Assembly (NCBI GenBank): GCA_046327755.1
Contig: JAXLXW010000001.1
Coordinates: 620,001 to 684,000, forward strand
DNA: 64,000 nucleotides
Source: SCN-70-22 sp046327755
GTDB lineage: Bacteria; Gemmatimonadota; Gemmatimonadetes; Gemmatimonadales; Gemmatimonadaceae
Reading direction: 5' to 3'
Below are positions 26,224 through 35,422 of the stretch, piece after piece (within the stretch, counting starts at the first letter, position 1; each line of letters begins with the position of its first letter). Under the pieces are notes generated by a model, which made no database searches, had not been told where the DNA came from, and worked only from the letters and a program-made list of their open reading frames with translations. Both the position numbers and the translations under genes were made by a program.

Positions 26224-28197
26224 GTGCGCGCCCACGTGTCGCTCGCCCTGCTCTCCGTCGTGGCCTGGTCGGCGCAGTCGTCGCCCCTCCCCGCGCAGGC
26301 GACCCCCGCGAGGGCCGCGCCTGCCGCGCGCGTCCTCGCCAACGGACTCAAGGTGTGGGTACACCCGGTGGCGAACGACGCCACCGCCGACGTGATGTTG
26401 ATGGTCGCGGGTGGCGCCTCGCTCGACCCGTTAGGCAAGGAAGAGTTGGCGCACTTCGCCGAGCACGTCGCGTTCGGCGACCGGCCGGGGCTCACCGAGC
26501 AGGCGCTGAACGCCGAGATGGAGTCGCTGGGCGGGAGGATCGTCGCGCGCACGTCGTTCGATTGCACCATGTACCGCGTGACGCTCCCGGTGACCCACGT
26601 CGCGTCCGCCATCGCCTGGATGGCTCGCATCGTCACGCCGCGCACGGTGACGCCGGCACTCGTGCAGCAGCAGCTGCCGCCCATTCTTCTCGAACTCGGC
26701 GCAGCCAGGCGCTCCCGGTCGCAACGCCTCGTGTCGCTCTACCGCGACCCGGCTTGGCTCCGGCGCGCGTCCCCGTGGAAGCGAGACTTCGGCTTTGACA
26801 CGTTCGACGACCGCGACTACGACGCCCAGCGGTCGCTGAGTCACATCACCAGTGACGACGTGCAGGCTTTCATGGAGCGCACCTACGTGCCGTCGAACAT
26901 GACGCTCGTCATTGCCGGCGGACTCGACTCCGCCGCGGCCGTCGCGGCGCAAGCCGCCATCGACCGGGCGTTCTCGTCGCTCCCGGCGCGCCCCGCCCCC
27001 GCCCGGCCACGAGCGACCGCCGCAGGGTCGCCGTCGTCCGTCACGATCTGGACGCCGCGCGGCACCGCGACCCATGCGCACATCCTGCGGGGTCACGGGT
27101 TGCGCGCCGAGGACCGCGCGCTGGTCCTCTTTCTCCGAGACCTGCTGGACCGACGGCTCAACGAACGATTGCGATACGGCAACGCGAAGTTGGTCTATCA
27201 TCCGGGCGTCACGCTCGCCTTCCTCGGCGATGCCGCGATCGTTACCGCGTACGCGGCCAGCGAGGCGAACAACCTGGACGCGGTGCGCGCGATCATCGAC
27301 GAGGAAGTCGCGCGACTGCGCGCGGGAGCCGCCACCGATGTCGCGCTGGACTCCGCCTTTCGCGCCGATCGGGATGCCATCGCGCAGGCCACCTCGCTCG
27401 CGCTCAACGATCGCGAGGCATTCGTGGAGGCGGCGCATGCCTACTTCTTCGCCACGGCGCCCGATGAGGCCATGCCGGACGTCGGGGCGGCGCAAGCCTC
27501 GGTGACGCCGGCGCGCCTCGCGCAGCTGCTGCACGAGCGTTTCCCGGCGTCGCGGGAGACGACGCGGACGATGCGACCGCTCCCGCTCCCGACGGCGTTC
27601 CTCCTCCTGATGGCACTCGCCGTGGTGTGGGTGACGACACGCATGCTGCGCGCGCGTCTCGTCGTCCCGGTCGACCTGCGAACGCTTCGCTACGTCGCCC
27701 GGCTCCGGGTCGATGCGCCCATCGCACTCGCGCTCCTGCTCGCAGGTGGCAGCGCCCTGGCCATCGGCGGGCGACTGGCCGTGGCGGTCGTCCGTCCCGC
27801 ACTCGAGCAGTTCGTCTTTCCGCTCCCCGCAGCGTTGCAGCTGGCGACATATCCGCTCGCGCTCGTGGTCGCGGTCGCGCTCGCGATCCTCGCGCTGTCG
27901 CGCATCCCGCGAAAGGTGCTCGTCTTCGACGACCACCTCAGGCTCAAGTACCTCGCGTATCGCTCGATCGTGATTCCCGCCTCCGAACTTGCGGAGTGCC
28001 GGTTGGCGGGGTTCGACGAAGGATGGACCCTCGCCGCATGCCTGAGGGGCTGGGCACTCACGCTTGGGCTGCGTCGCAACGCCCTGCTCATCCGGCTGCG
28101 CGACGGGCGCACACTCTTCGTGCGTACCCGCGCCACGATCGAGTTGCAGGGCGCGATCGACGCCGTGCGCGCGTCGCTCAGCGCTCCGGGACCGTGA
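26224..28197 (+). CDS. M16-family metallopeptidase with C-terminal membrane domain
   Basis: About 657 residues from GTG 26224, chosen because VRAHVSLALLSVVAWSAQ gives a clean signal peptide; the frame is open back to 26026 without recognisable sequence. The insulinase-family inverted zinc motif is intact (LAHFAEHVAF, HxxEH), with the distal Glu region TEQALNAEMESLGG and the second M16 lobe after about residue 300. Unlike most M16 proteins, the last ~230 residues contain several hydrophobic helices (TAFLLLMALAVVWV, IALALLLAGGSALAI, TYPLALVVAVALAILAL) and a PH-like cytosolic tail. The end overlaps the convergent squalene synthase gene by 20 bases. Confidence 0.8.
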   Translation: MRAHVSLALLSVVAWSAQSSPLPAQATPARAAPAARVLANGLKVWVHPVANDATADVMLMVAGGASLDPLGKEELAHFAEHVAFGDRPGLTEQALNAEMESLGGRIVARTSFDCTMYRVTLPVTHVASAIAWMARIVTPRTVTPALVQQQLPPILLELGAARRSRSQRLVSLYRDPAWLRRASPWKRDFGFDTFDDRDYDAQRSLSHITSDDVQAFMERTYVPSNMTLVIAGGLDSAAAVAAQAAIDRAFSSLPARPAPARPRATAAGSPSSVTIWTPRGTATHAHILRGHGLRAEDRALVLFLRDLLDRRLNERLRYGNAKLVYHPGVTLAFLGDAAIVTAYAASEANNLDAVRAIIDEEVARLRAGAATDVALDSAFRADRDAIAQATSLALNDREAFVEAAHAYFFATAPDEAMPDVGAAQASVTPARLAQLLHERFPASRETTRTMRPLPLPTAFLLLMALAVVWVTTRMLRARLVVPVDLRTLRYVARLRVDAPIALALLLAGGSALAIGGRLAVAVVRPALEQFVFPLPAALQLATYPLALVVAVALAILALSRIPRKVLVFDDHLRLKYLAYRSIVIPASELAECRLAGFDEGWTLAACLRGWALTLGLRRNALLIRLRDGRTLFVRTRATIELQGAIDAVRASLSAPGP

Positions 28198-29158
28198 CGA
28201 ACTCTGCGAGACGTCCCATCGCGATCGCCCCCTGCAGCCGCGCGACGAGCGCGGCCACCTGCGCACGCCCCAGCTTGGCGCCCGGCCCGAGGCGTTGCAC
28301 CCGCTCCAGCGTGGCGCGCGCCAGGACGATGGGGAGCGCCGTCGATGCCAGCAGGCCGCGCTCTGCCCCGGCCGCCTCCAGGCGCGCACAGTAGCGACTC
28401 GCCGCGTCGAGCCCCTCGAACGCGAGGCGGAAGACGCCAGCCCGGTCGGTCCCCGAGGGGAGGAACTGCCGCCCCTCCGCCGCGTCGGCCTCCGAGTCCT
28501 TCAGGATGTTCACCAGCTGCAACCCCTCGCCGAACGCCGAGGCGTCAGCGCGCAGCTCCGTCGCGACGGTCGCCAGCTGCTTGCGCCCCAGCAGGAAGAG
28601 CTCGGTGAGCATCTCCCCGACGATCCCCGCCACCGTGTAGCAGTACGCACGCAGGTCCGGGAGGTCGCGCAGCCGCACCGGCCCGTCGACCTCGCGCGCG
28701 ACAAACGACGCCATGCCGCGCGTGGTGCGCACCGTGTGCCGCGCGATGATGGCGCGCGAGTCCCCTGCAATCGCCGACGTCGCGCGCAGCACGAAGGGGA
28801 GCTCGGTCAACAGCTCCAGATACCCCGCCTCGTCGAGGGGAGGGGCCGCGCGCCACGTATCGGCCAGCCGAGCCGCCGCTCCCTGCGCGCCCACGAGGTC
28901 GGGCGACTCGAGGAGCGTCGCGAACGCCTCGAGTTCCGCCAGCTTGCGCGCCGTGGACCAGCGTGTCGCGTCCTCCAGCGTGTCGGCCACGCGAAAGAGG
29001 AGGTACGCGAGCGTGACCTCGAGGCGCGTCGGTTCCGGAAGCAACGGAATGGTCAGCGCGAAGGTGCGGCTCGACTTCGTGAGCAGCTCCTCCAGTCGCT
29101 CTCGCTCGCCTGTCGTGAGCAACGTCGTCCCCGAGCCCGTCACGACCTGCACCGCCAT
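28178..29158 (-). CDS. Squalene/phytoene synthase family protein
   Basis: 326 residues from ATG 29158, with a strong ribosome-binding site (AGGAGGAGGG). Head-to-head prenyl transferase: first Asp-rich motif RVADTLEDA, second motif GLQLVNILKDSEADAAEGRQFLP, and YCYTVAGIVGEMLTELF between them. Sequence style (SSRTFALTIPLLPEPTR at the start) is closer to squalene synthases (two farnesyl diphosphates) than CrtB phytoene synthases. No carotenoid or hopanoid gene is adjacent, so the product is not settled. Confidence 0.85.
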   Translation of the reverse strand: MAVQVVTGSGTTLLTTGERERLEELLTKSSRTFALTIPLLPEPTRLEVTLAYLLFRVADTLEDATRWSTARKLAELEAFATLLESPDLVGAQGAAARLADTWRAAPPLDEAGYLELLTELPFVLRATSAIAGDSRAIIARHTVRTTRGMASFVAREVDGPVRLRDLPDLRAYCYTVAGIVGEMLTELFLLGRKQLATVATELRADASAFGEGLQLVNILKDSEADAAEGRQFLPSGTDRAGVFRLAFEGLDAASRYCARLEAAGAERGLLASTALPIVLARATLERVQRLGPGAKLGRAQVAALVARLQGAIAMGRLAEFVTVPER

Positions 29159-29273
29159 TCCCTCCTCCTGCGTGGACGCACCAAGGCGCGAGCGCCGAGC
29201 GCGGGTCCAGCGCCGCGCACGACGATTCTCCTCACAACACTACAAAGGGCGGACGACGCGCGTTGGTGCCCAG

Positions 29274-29954
29274 TCACGCCTCATCCCAGAGCCGGATCCC
29301 CCCCTCGACAGCGCGCGAGTTCCCGCCGCGGCGCGTGTGCGGCGGCAGCGTGTCCAGCTTGTTCACATTTCCGCCGCCCAGCATCACGTAGTCGCACTGC
29401 AGCCCCTCACGCAGAAGCGCGCAGACCAGCTTCACGTGGTGGCGCCATTTCTTTCGCCCGTTGGCCTCGATGCCGCGCGTCCCGAGGTAATCCTCGTACG
29501 ACTTCCCGTTGCGATACGGGAGGTGCGCCAACTCGAGCGGCTGCAGTCGCCCATCGTCCACGATCGCGCTTCCCAGTCCAGTGCCCAGCCCGAGGAAGAG
29601 CATGCGCCCCCCCTCGTAGCTCCCCAACGCCTGCATGGCGGCATCGTTCACGAGGCGCACCGGCTTCCCGAACGCCTTGGGAAAGTTGGAGCGCCGCCAT
29701 CCACGCTGCAGGTTGTGCGGATCCTTGGTCGGGCGCCCGCCGCGTACGGGGCCCGGATAGCCGATGGTCACGACATCGTAATCCCAGTCCGCCGTCAGCG
29801 CGCGCACCTTCTTCACCATCTTGGCCGGCGTGAGGTCGGGCCCGGACTCGATCTTCACGGGCGTGCGGCGCCACGAACCGGCGACCTTGATGTTGGTGCC
29901 GCCGATGTCGATCACGAGGATGCGCCGGCGAGCCTTGCGAACACGTGCAGCCAT
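29274..29954 (-). CDS. ROK-family sugar kinase, polyphosphate glucokinase-like
   Basis: 226 residues from ATG 29954. ROK fold: phosphate-1 motif ILVIDIGGTNIKVA, VTIGYPGPVRGG, catalytic Asp in LVNDAAMQALG, and phosphate-2 loop MLFLGLGTGLGSAIV. The short length and the GYPGPV form resemble PpgK (polyphosphate/ATP-glucomannokinase) rather than repressor-type ROK proteins; no N-terminal DNA-binding helix is present. The Cys-rich ROK zinc motif is also lacking. Phosphoryl donor is unproven. Confidence 0.8.
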   Translation of the reverse strand: MAARVRKARRRILVIDIGGTNIKVAGSWRRTPVKIESGPDLTPAKMVKKVRALTADWDYDVVTIGYPGPVRGGRPTKDPHNLQRGWRRSNFPKAFGKPVRLVNDAAMQALGSYEGGRMLFLGLGTGLGSAIVDDGRLQPLELAHLPYRNGKSYEDYLGTRGIEANGRKKWRHHVKLVCALLREGLQCDYVMLGGGNVNKLDTLPPHTRRGGNSRAVEGGIRLWDEA

Positions 29955-30202
29955 GACGTGCGGTCGATCAGGAAAGGGAGATGCGCCGGAAGAGCGACGC
30001 CCTTCGCGCGTGAGCCAATATGCCACGCCGAGTCGCCGCGGGCGACGCCGGACCGATTCAGGAGAGACGCCGGAGGCACGCGGGAGAGATGCCGAGCCAC
30101 GGAGCATCGGCGCGGACGCGGCGCAGCGCCCCTCCCCCTACCCGGCGACGCCGAGGGGGCGCACGTTTGCGGTCGCCCACCCGTCTTCTCCCCCATCAGC
30201 TG

Positions 30203-31600
30203 ATGCCTGCTCATCCACGCACGTCGCGCCATCGTCCGCGCCTCGGCCGGTTCGCCCTGGCGTACGCCGGTGCCGCCCTCGCCGTTTCGCTCGCCGCCAC
30301 CCCTGCCACGGCGTGGGCGCAAGGCACCCGCACTGCGCCTGTCGCCCACGCCGCGACTCCCGTCGCGGTCACCGTCCTCCGTGCCGCTCGCCTGATCGAC
30401 GGGACCGGCGCGGCGCCGATCGCCCCGGGCATGGTGCGCGTCGAGGGCGACCGCATCGTCGCCGTGGGGACCAACCTCGCCGTCCCGCCAGGCGCAACGG
30501 TCGTCGAGCTGGGCGACGCGACGCTCCTCCCCGGGCTCATCGACCTGCACACGCACCTGACGGGGGACGAACGCGTGCACTGGGAAGATGCGCTGGTGAA
30601 GACGACGCCGGCGCACGACGCGCTCTGGGGGGCGCGCAACGCCCGCGTGACCCTCATGGCCGGCTTCACGACGTGCCGCGACATGGGGCCCAATTGGCCC
30701 TACGTCGACGTGGAGCTCAAGCGCGCCATCGACGAGGGGGCCGTCCCCGGGCCACGCCTCCTCACGGCGGGAGCATACGTCTCCTCGACCGGAGGGGCCG
30801 GCGATGCGCGGCAGTTCTCGATCTACGTCGACGTGCCGAGCGTGCACAACCTGGCCGACGGCCCGGACGAGATCACGAAGGCGGTGCGGACGAACCTCAA
30901 GAACGGCGCCGATTTCATCAAGATTCTCGCGACCGGCGCGGTGCTCTCGAAGGGGATCACTCCCGGCGCGCAGCAGTACTCCGATGACGAGATCCGCGCC
31001 GCCGTCACCGAGGCGCGCCGCTGGGGACGCCCGGTAGCGGCGCACGCCCACGGCGCCGACGGGATCAAGGCCGCCATTCGCGCCGGCGTGCGGACGATCG
31101 ATCATGGCTCGTATCTCGACGATGAAGCCATCGCCCTCCTCCAGGGCTCCAACCGGCAGACCTTCTACGCACCGACGCTGTACACCTCGCACGTGATTGA
31201 CTCCGACGATCCGGCCAACCCCATCCCGCTCTCGGAGCGCGAGCGCTCGCGCCAGATCGGGGCGATCAAGGATGCGGGGTTCCGCCGCGCCCTCGCTGCC
31301 GGAATCCCGATCGGCTTCGCCACCGACGCGATGGTGATCCCGCATGGCGACAACGCAAAGGAGTTCGCGGAGCGCGTGAAGCTCGGCGAGTCGCCGATGG
31401 CCTCGATTGTCGCCGCCACGTCGCTCAACGCCGAGATCCTGGGATGGCAAGACCGCGTGGGCTCGCTCGCTGCCGGCAAGTTCGCCGACCTCATCGCGGT
31501 GCCGGGGAACCCCTTGCAGGACATCACCGCCCTGCAGCGCGTGGGCTTCGTGATGAAGGGGGGCGTGACCTATCGCGCCGAGCTCGCCCGGGGGCGCTGA
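30203..31600 (+). CDS. Secreted amidohydrolase (imidazolonepropionase-like)
   Basis: 465 residues from ATG 30203, with a signal peptide (LALAYAGAALAVSLAATPATAWAQ region). Amidohydrolase superfamily: VTVLRAARLIDGTGAAPIAPGMV, then the metal pair LPGLIDLHTHLTGDE, carboxylated-Lys candidate in NGADFIKILATGA, His in VAAHAHGADGIKAAI and TIDHGSYLD, and Asp in IGFATDAMVIPHGD. It ends with the usual AGKFADLIAVPGNPL. Such proteins are often exported Xaa-Pro dipeptidases or organophosphate hydrolases; the substrate is unknown. Convergent with prk. Confidence 0.88.
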   Translation: MPAHPRTSRHRPRLGRFALAYAGAALAVSLAATPATAWAQGTRTAPVAHAATPVAVTVLRAARLIDGTGAAPIAPGMVRVEGDRIVAVGTNLAVPPGATVVELGDATLLPGLIDLHTHLTGDERVHWEDALVKTTPAHDALWGARNARVTLMAGFTTCRDMGPNWPYVDVELKRAIDEGAVPGPRLLTAGAYVSSTGGAGDARQFSIYVDVPSVHNLADGPDEITKAVRTNLKNGADFIKILATGAVLSKGITPGAQQYSDDEIRAAVTEARRWGRPVAAHAHGADGIKAAIRAGVRTIDHGSYLDDEAIALLQGSNRQTFYAPTLYTSHVIDSDDPANPIPLSERERSRQIGAIKDAGFRRALAAGIPIGFATDAMVIPHGDNAKEFAERVKLGESPMASIVAATSLNAEILGWQDRVGSLAAGKFADLIAVPGNPLQDITALQRVGFVMKGGVTYRAELARGR

Positions 31601-31604
31601 GGCA

Positions 31605-31647
31605 GCGCGCACGCCGCGCGCACGCCGCGCGCACGCCGCGCGCACCG
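31605..31647. repeat. 11-bp tandem repeat (gcgcgcacgcc), nearly four copies
   Basis: Three exact copies and a partial fourth of GCGCGCACGCC lie in the gap between the convergent amidohydrolase and prk genes. No intrinsic terminator is evident here. Confidence 0.8.
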
Positions 31648-31683
31648 CCTGGGAGCGCGGTGCGTTAGGCGCGCGGATGACGA

Positions 31684-32562
31684 TCAGCCGCCCAGCAGCT
31701 TGCGGCGCCGCTCGACGAGGCGCATGACCATTGGGGTGAAGATCAGCTGCATCGCCAGCTCCATCTTCCCCCCGGGCACGACGATCGTGTTCGCACGCGA
31801 CATGAACGAGTCGTGCAGCATGCTGAGGAGATAGGGGAAGTCGAAGCCGCGCGGGTTGGCGAAGCGGATCACGACCAGCGACTCGTCCGCCGTCGGGATC
31901 GTCCGGGCGATGAACGGGTTCGACGTGTCGACGACGGGAACGCGCTGGAAGTTGATGTGCGTGCGCTGGAACTGCGGGACGATGTAGTGCACGTAGTCCG
32001 GCATGCGCCGCAGGATCACGTCGGTGACCGCCTCGGTGGAGTAGCCGCGCGTGTTCTTGTCGCGGTGGATCTTCTGGATCCACTCCAGGTTCACGACCGG
32101 GACCACGCCGATCAGCATGTCGACATGCTGCGCCACGTTCACCGTGTCGGTGACCACGGCGCCGTGCAGCCCCTCGTAGAAGAGCAGCTCGCTCTCGGGA
32201 AGCGTCTCCCACGCGGTGAACGTACCGGGCTTCTGCTTGTAGGGGGCCGCTTCCTCGTCGTTATGCAGGTACTTGCGTGATGTCCCCTTCCCCGTCTCCG
32301 CATAGTCGCGGAAGAGCTTCTCCAGCTCGCCGAAGATGTTGGCTTCCTCCCCGAAGTGCGAGAAGGTACGGTTTCCGGCCGCCTCCGCCTCGGCCATCTT
32401 CACCTTCATCTCCGACCGGTCGTAGCGGTGGAACGAGTCCCCCTCGACGATGGCGGACTTGACCCCCTCGCGACGGAAGATGTTCTCGAAGGTGCGCGTC
32501 ACCGAGGTGGTGCCGGCGCCTGACGAGCCGGTGATTGCGATGATCGGGTGCTTGGCGGACAT
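31684..32562 (-). CDS. prk: Phosphoribulokinase
   Basis: 292 residues from ATG 32562. ATP-dependent conversion of ribulose 5-phosphate to ribulose 1,5-bisphosphate. Bacterial (class I) type: P-loop IAITGSSGAGTTSVTRTFE, IVEGDSFHRYDRSEMKV, HFGEEANIFGELE, and LLFYEGLHGAVVTDTVNVAQHVD. The P-loop ends TTS as in CbbP. Third gene of the cbbM-fbp-prk set, 89 bases after fbp. Together with RuBisCO it defines a working Calvin-cycle pair. Confidence 0.94.
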   Translation of the reverse strand: MSAKHPIIAITGSSGAGTTSVTRTFENIFRREGVKSAIVEGDSFHRYDRSEMKVKMAEAEAAGNRTFSHFGEEANIFGELEKLFRDYAETGKGTSRKYLHNDEEAAPYKQKPGTFTAWETLPESELLFYEGLHGAVVTDTVNVAQHVDMLIGVVPVVNLEWIQKIHRDKNTRGYSTEAVTDVILRRMPDYVHYIVPQFQRTHINFQRVPVVDTSNPFIARTIPTADESLVVIRFANPRGFDFPYLLSMLHDSFMSRANTIVVPGGKMELAMQLIFTPMVMRLVERRRKLLGG

Positions 32563-32651
32563 CGGGGCGGTGTGAGGAGGGAGAGGGCAGTGGCCAATCG
32601 GGGGGCGTCGCGACACGCGCCGCGTGCGAGGTGTGCGTCGGGTGCCGCGAA

Positions 32652-33728
32652 TCAATCCGGTGCGGCGAAGAGTCCGCGCCGCCCGAAGAGCGGCGAGGCG
32701 TACGCATCATCCTGCGTCGCTTCGTCGTGATAGCGTTCGATGCGCGCCACCTCATCGGCCGAGCCGAAGACGAATCCCACGCGCTGGTGCAGTGCGCTGG
32801 GGGCGAGTTCCATCACGCGCGTGCGCCCGGTGCTGGCCATCCCCCCCGCCTGCTCCACGAGGTAGGCGATCGGGTTGGACTCGTACAGCAGGCGCAGGCG
32901 CCCTTCGCGCTTCGTCTCGCGCGTGTCGCGTGGGTACAGGAAGACGCCGCCGCGCATCAGGACACGGTGCGTCTCGGCAACGAGCGAAGCGATCCACCGC
33001 ATGTTGAAGTCGCTTCCGCGCGGCCCCGACTGCCCGGCCAGGCACTCGTCGACATAGCGCTTGACGGCCGGCTCCCAGAATCGCGCGTTGGACGCGTTGA
33101 TGGCGAACTCGCGCGCCTGCCGCGGGATCTGGAGGTTGGGGTGGCTCAGCACCCACTCGCCCAGCATCGGGTCGAGGGTGAAGGCATGCGTCCCCTTGCC
33201 TAACGTGACGACGAACATCGTGCACGGGCCGTAGATCGCGTAGCCGGCACAGACCTGCTGCGTCCCCGGCTGCAGGAAGTCCTCGAGCGCGGGATCCTCG
33301 CCCGCCCGCGGGGCGCGCAGGATCGAGAAGATGCTCCCCACCGAGACGTTGACGTCGACGTTCGACGAGCCGTCCAGCGGATCGAAGAGGAGGAGGTACT
33401 TCCCCTTGGGATGCTGCGGCGGGATGAGGTACACCCCTTCCATCTCCTCCGACGCCATCCCCGCGACCTGGCCGCCCCACTCGTTGGCGCGCAGGAAGAT
33501 CCCGTTGCTCAGCACGTCGAGCGCGAGCTGCTCCTCGCCCTGCACGTTCCGCTCGCCGGTTGCGCCGACCACATCGGAGAGGGCGCCGTATGCCACGCGA
33601 CGCGCGATCGCCTTGCAGGCGAGCGACACGTTGGTCAGGAGGGAGTTGAGCTCTCCCGTGGCCGCGGGGGCGCGCCGGCGCTCTTCGATGAGGAACTGCG
33701 TCAGCGTGGTACGTCCGCCAGTTGGCAT
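32652..33728 (-). CDS. fbp: Fructose-1,6-bisphosphatase, class I
   Basis: 358 residues from ATG 33728. Metal-dependent sugar phosphatase: GMASEEMEGVY, the core LLLFDPLDGSSNVDVNVSVGSIFSI and the C-terminal LYESNPIAYLVEQAGGMASTG are standard. It serves the Calvin cycle regeneration phase and gluconeogenesis. It lies 35 bases after cbbM and 89 before prk on the same strand, so co-transcription is likely. No paired cysteines of the redox-regulated plastid loop were noticed. Confidence 0.94.
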   Translation of the reverse strand: MPTGGRTTLTQFLIEERRRAPAATGELNSLLTNVSLACKAIARRVAYGALSDVVGATGERNVQGEEQLALDVLSNGIFLRANEWGGQVAGMASEEMEGVYLIPPQHPKGKYLLLFDPLDGSSNVDVNVSVGSIFSILRAPRAGEDPALEDFLQPGTQQVCAGYAIYGPCTMFVVTLGKGTHAFTLDPMLGEWVLSHPNLQIPRQAREFAINASNARFWEPAVKRYVDECLAGQSGPRGSDFNMRWIASLVAETHRVLMRGGVFLYPRDTRETKREGRLRLLYESNPIAYLVEQAGGMASTGRTRVMELAPSALHQRVGFVFGSADEVARIERYHDEATQDDAYASPLFGRRGLFAAPD

Positions 33729-33763
33729 CGCGTGGAAATCCTCGTGAGGTGAGGGGGCGTCCG

Positions 33764-35143
33764 TCAGCCCTGGACGCCCAGGTGCTGCCGCCAGCCGGGG
33801 TAGAGCACATCAGCGTCCTTTGGGAACGACTCGAAGGCGCGCGCGAACTCGCGATGCGACTTGGCCCACTCGATCGGATCGGCCCCGGCCTTCCAGCACT
33901 CGTACGCCTGCCGCAGTGAGATCGCCCCCGCTGCCGGCGAATCGAGATGCCCGTACGAGCCCCCCCCCGCCGTGTTGATCACGTTGCCGTGCCCCAGGTT
34001 GGCGAAGAAGGCCGGGAGGCGCAGCGCATTCATCCCGCCCGAGATAATGGGGGTGGTGGGCTTCATGCCATACCATTTCTGGTAGTATGCCGGCCCCTGG
34101 TACTCGTCGCGCTCGATGATGTAGGCGATGGCGCGATCGTCCTGCGCCCCCTCCATCTTGCCGTAGCCCATCGTCCCCACGTGGATGCCGCTCGCCCCCT
34201 GCAGTCGGGAGAGCTTGGCGAGCACGTACGCCGTGTAGCCGCGCTTGGCACTCGGCGAGGTGATCATCCCGTGCCCGGCGCGATGGTAATGCAGGTACTG
34301 GTTGGGATACTGCCGGCGCGCGGTGGTGATCATCCCCGGGCCGCCCACGAAGCCGTCGACGAGGAAGGCGACCTTGTCGGCATCGGAGGCAAACGTCTCG
34401 AGGATGAAGTCGGCACGCGCACACATCTCGAAGTGATCGTCGGCGGTGATGTTCGCCGAGAACAGCTTGGCCTGCCCCGTCTCGTCCATGGCGCGCTTCA
34501 TCGCGTCGGCCACGAGGGGAATGGTCTTCTTGAGCGGCGAGAAGACCTGGTTCCCCTGCGGCTCGTCGTTCTTGATGAAGTCGCCGCCGAGCCAGAATTC
34601 GTAGGCGGCACGCGCGAACGGCTCCGGGCGCAATCCCAGCTTGGGCTTGATGATGGTGCCGGAGATGTAGCCGCCATCCCGCACCGGGCGACCGAGGATG
34701 CGCCAGAGGTCGGAGATGTCCTTCGACGGTCCGTCGAACAGCTGCAACGCGCGCTCGGGGACATAGAAGTCGTACATCTTGCCGTACTCGATGTCGCCCA
34801 TCCCCTGGTTGTTGCCGATCGCCAGGGTGAGGAACGAGACGATCATCATCCGCCCATCGGTGACGTTGCGGTCGAAGAGGTCGAGCGGATACGCGATGCG
34901 CATCTCCTCGTTGGCCTCGTCGATGAAGTACACGAGGGCATCCACGCCGCGCGTGAAGTCGTCGGTGGTGGAGACGTCGACGTTCGTCCCCGTGGACGAC
35001 TCGGCCGCGAAGTGCGCGGCCGCGGCGAGGTACGCGTGCCCCGCCTTGGGCTTCATCTTGTAGGCCGCCAGGATGTGGCGTCCCTCGCGAATGAGCGTGG
35101 CCTCGTCGAGGCTCAGGTCGGCGTAACGCTTGGACTGGTCCAT
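33764..35143 (-). CDS. cbbM: Ribulose-1,5-bisphosphate carboxylase, form II
   Basis: 459 residues from ATG 35143. Every active-site residue keeps its Rhodospirillum rubrum position: Lys166 (IIKPKLGL), carbamylated Lys191 with Asp193 and Glu194 (GGDFIKNDEPQGNQ), His287 (YHRAGHG), Lys329 of loop 6 (GTMGYGKMEG) and Ser368 (SGGMNALR). It is therefore a true carboxylase and not a RuBisCO-like protein. No small subunit is needed for form II. First gene of the cbbM-fbp-prk operon; no cbbR regulator is adjacent. Confidence 0.96.
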   Translation of the reverse strand: MDQSKRYADLSLDEATLIREGRHILAAYKMKPKAGHAYLAAAAHFAAESSTGTNVDVSTTDDFTRGVDALVYFIDEANEEMRIAYPLDLFDRNVTDGRMMIVSFLTLAIGNNQGMGDIEYGKMYDFYVPERALQLFDGPSKDISDLWRILGRPVRDGGYISGTIIKPKLGLRPEPFARAAYEFWLGGDFIKNDEPQGNQVFSPLKKTIPLVADAMKRAMDETGQAKLFSANITADDHFEMCARADFILETFASDADKVAFLVDGFVGGPGMITTARRQYPNQYLHYHRAGHGMITSPSAKRGYTAYVLAKLSRLQGASGIHVGTMGYGKMEGAQDDRAIAYIIERDEYQGPAYYQKWYGMKPTTPIISGGMNALRLPAFFANLGHGNVINTAGGGSYGHLDSPAAGAISLRQAYECWKAGADPIEWAKSHREFARAFESFPKDADVLYPGWRQHLGVQG

Positions 35144-35422
35144 GGGAGCGGGCGCGAATGAACGTGGGGGACAACTCTCCAACTGCATCGGCAAGGTACG
35201 GGCCCCGGAGGTCCGACCAGTCGGGGGAATGCCGCACCCCTGCCAGCGACACACCGCCGAGCCGCACAACATCGTGCCGTGTAAGCGATTTCTCCCACCC
35301 TTCACGGCAGGCGCCCTGCCTTCCCGGGTAGCCACACCCGTCACCACATTCACCGCGTCGTCACCGGTCCTGCATTGCCGGTATCGCGGCATTCGTCCCT
35401 CACACCTGTCTCGCTGCGTCGC

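Noticed and set aside
26431..28389. 652-codon minus-strand frame
   Set aside because: Antisense to the M16 peptidase, low complexity and strongly Arg-rich, no recognisable motif.
29912..32212. 766-codon minus-strand frame
   Set aside because: Spans antisense of the amidohydrolase and an off-frame of prk; both real genes have clear motifs.
33764..35143. RuBisCO-like protein (form IV)
   Set aside because: All catalytic residues, including carbamylated Lys191, are present in form II spacing.
35144..35422. cbbR regulator upstream of cbbM
   Set aside because: No LysR-type gene is adjacent on either side.
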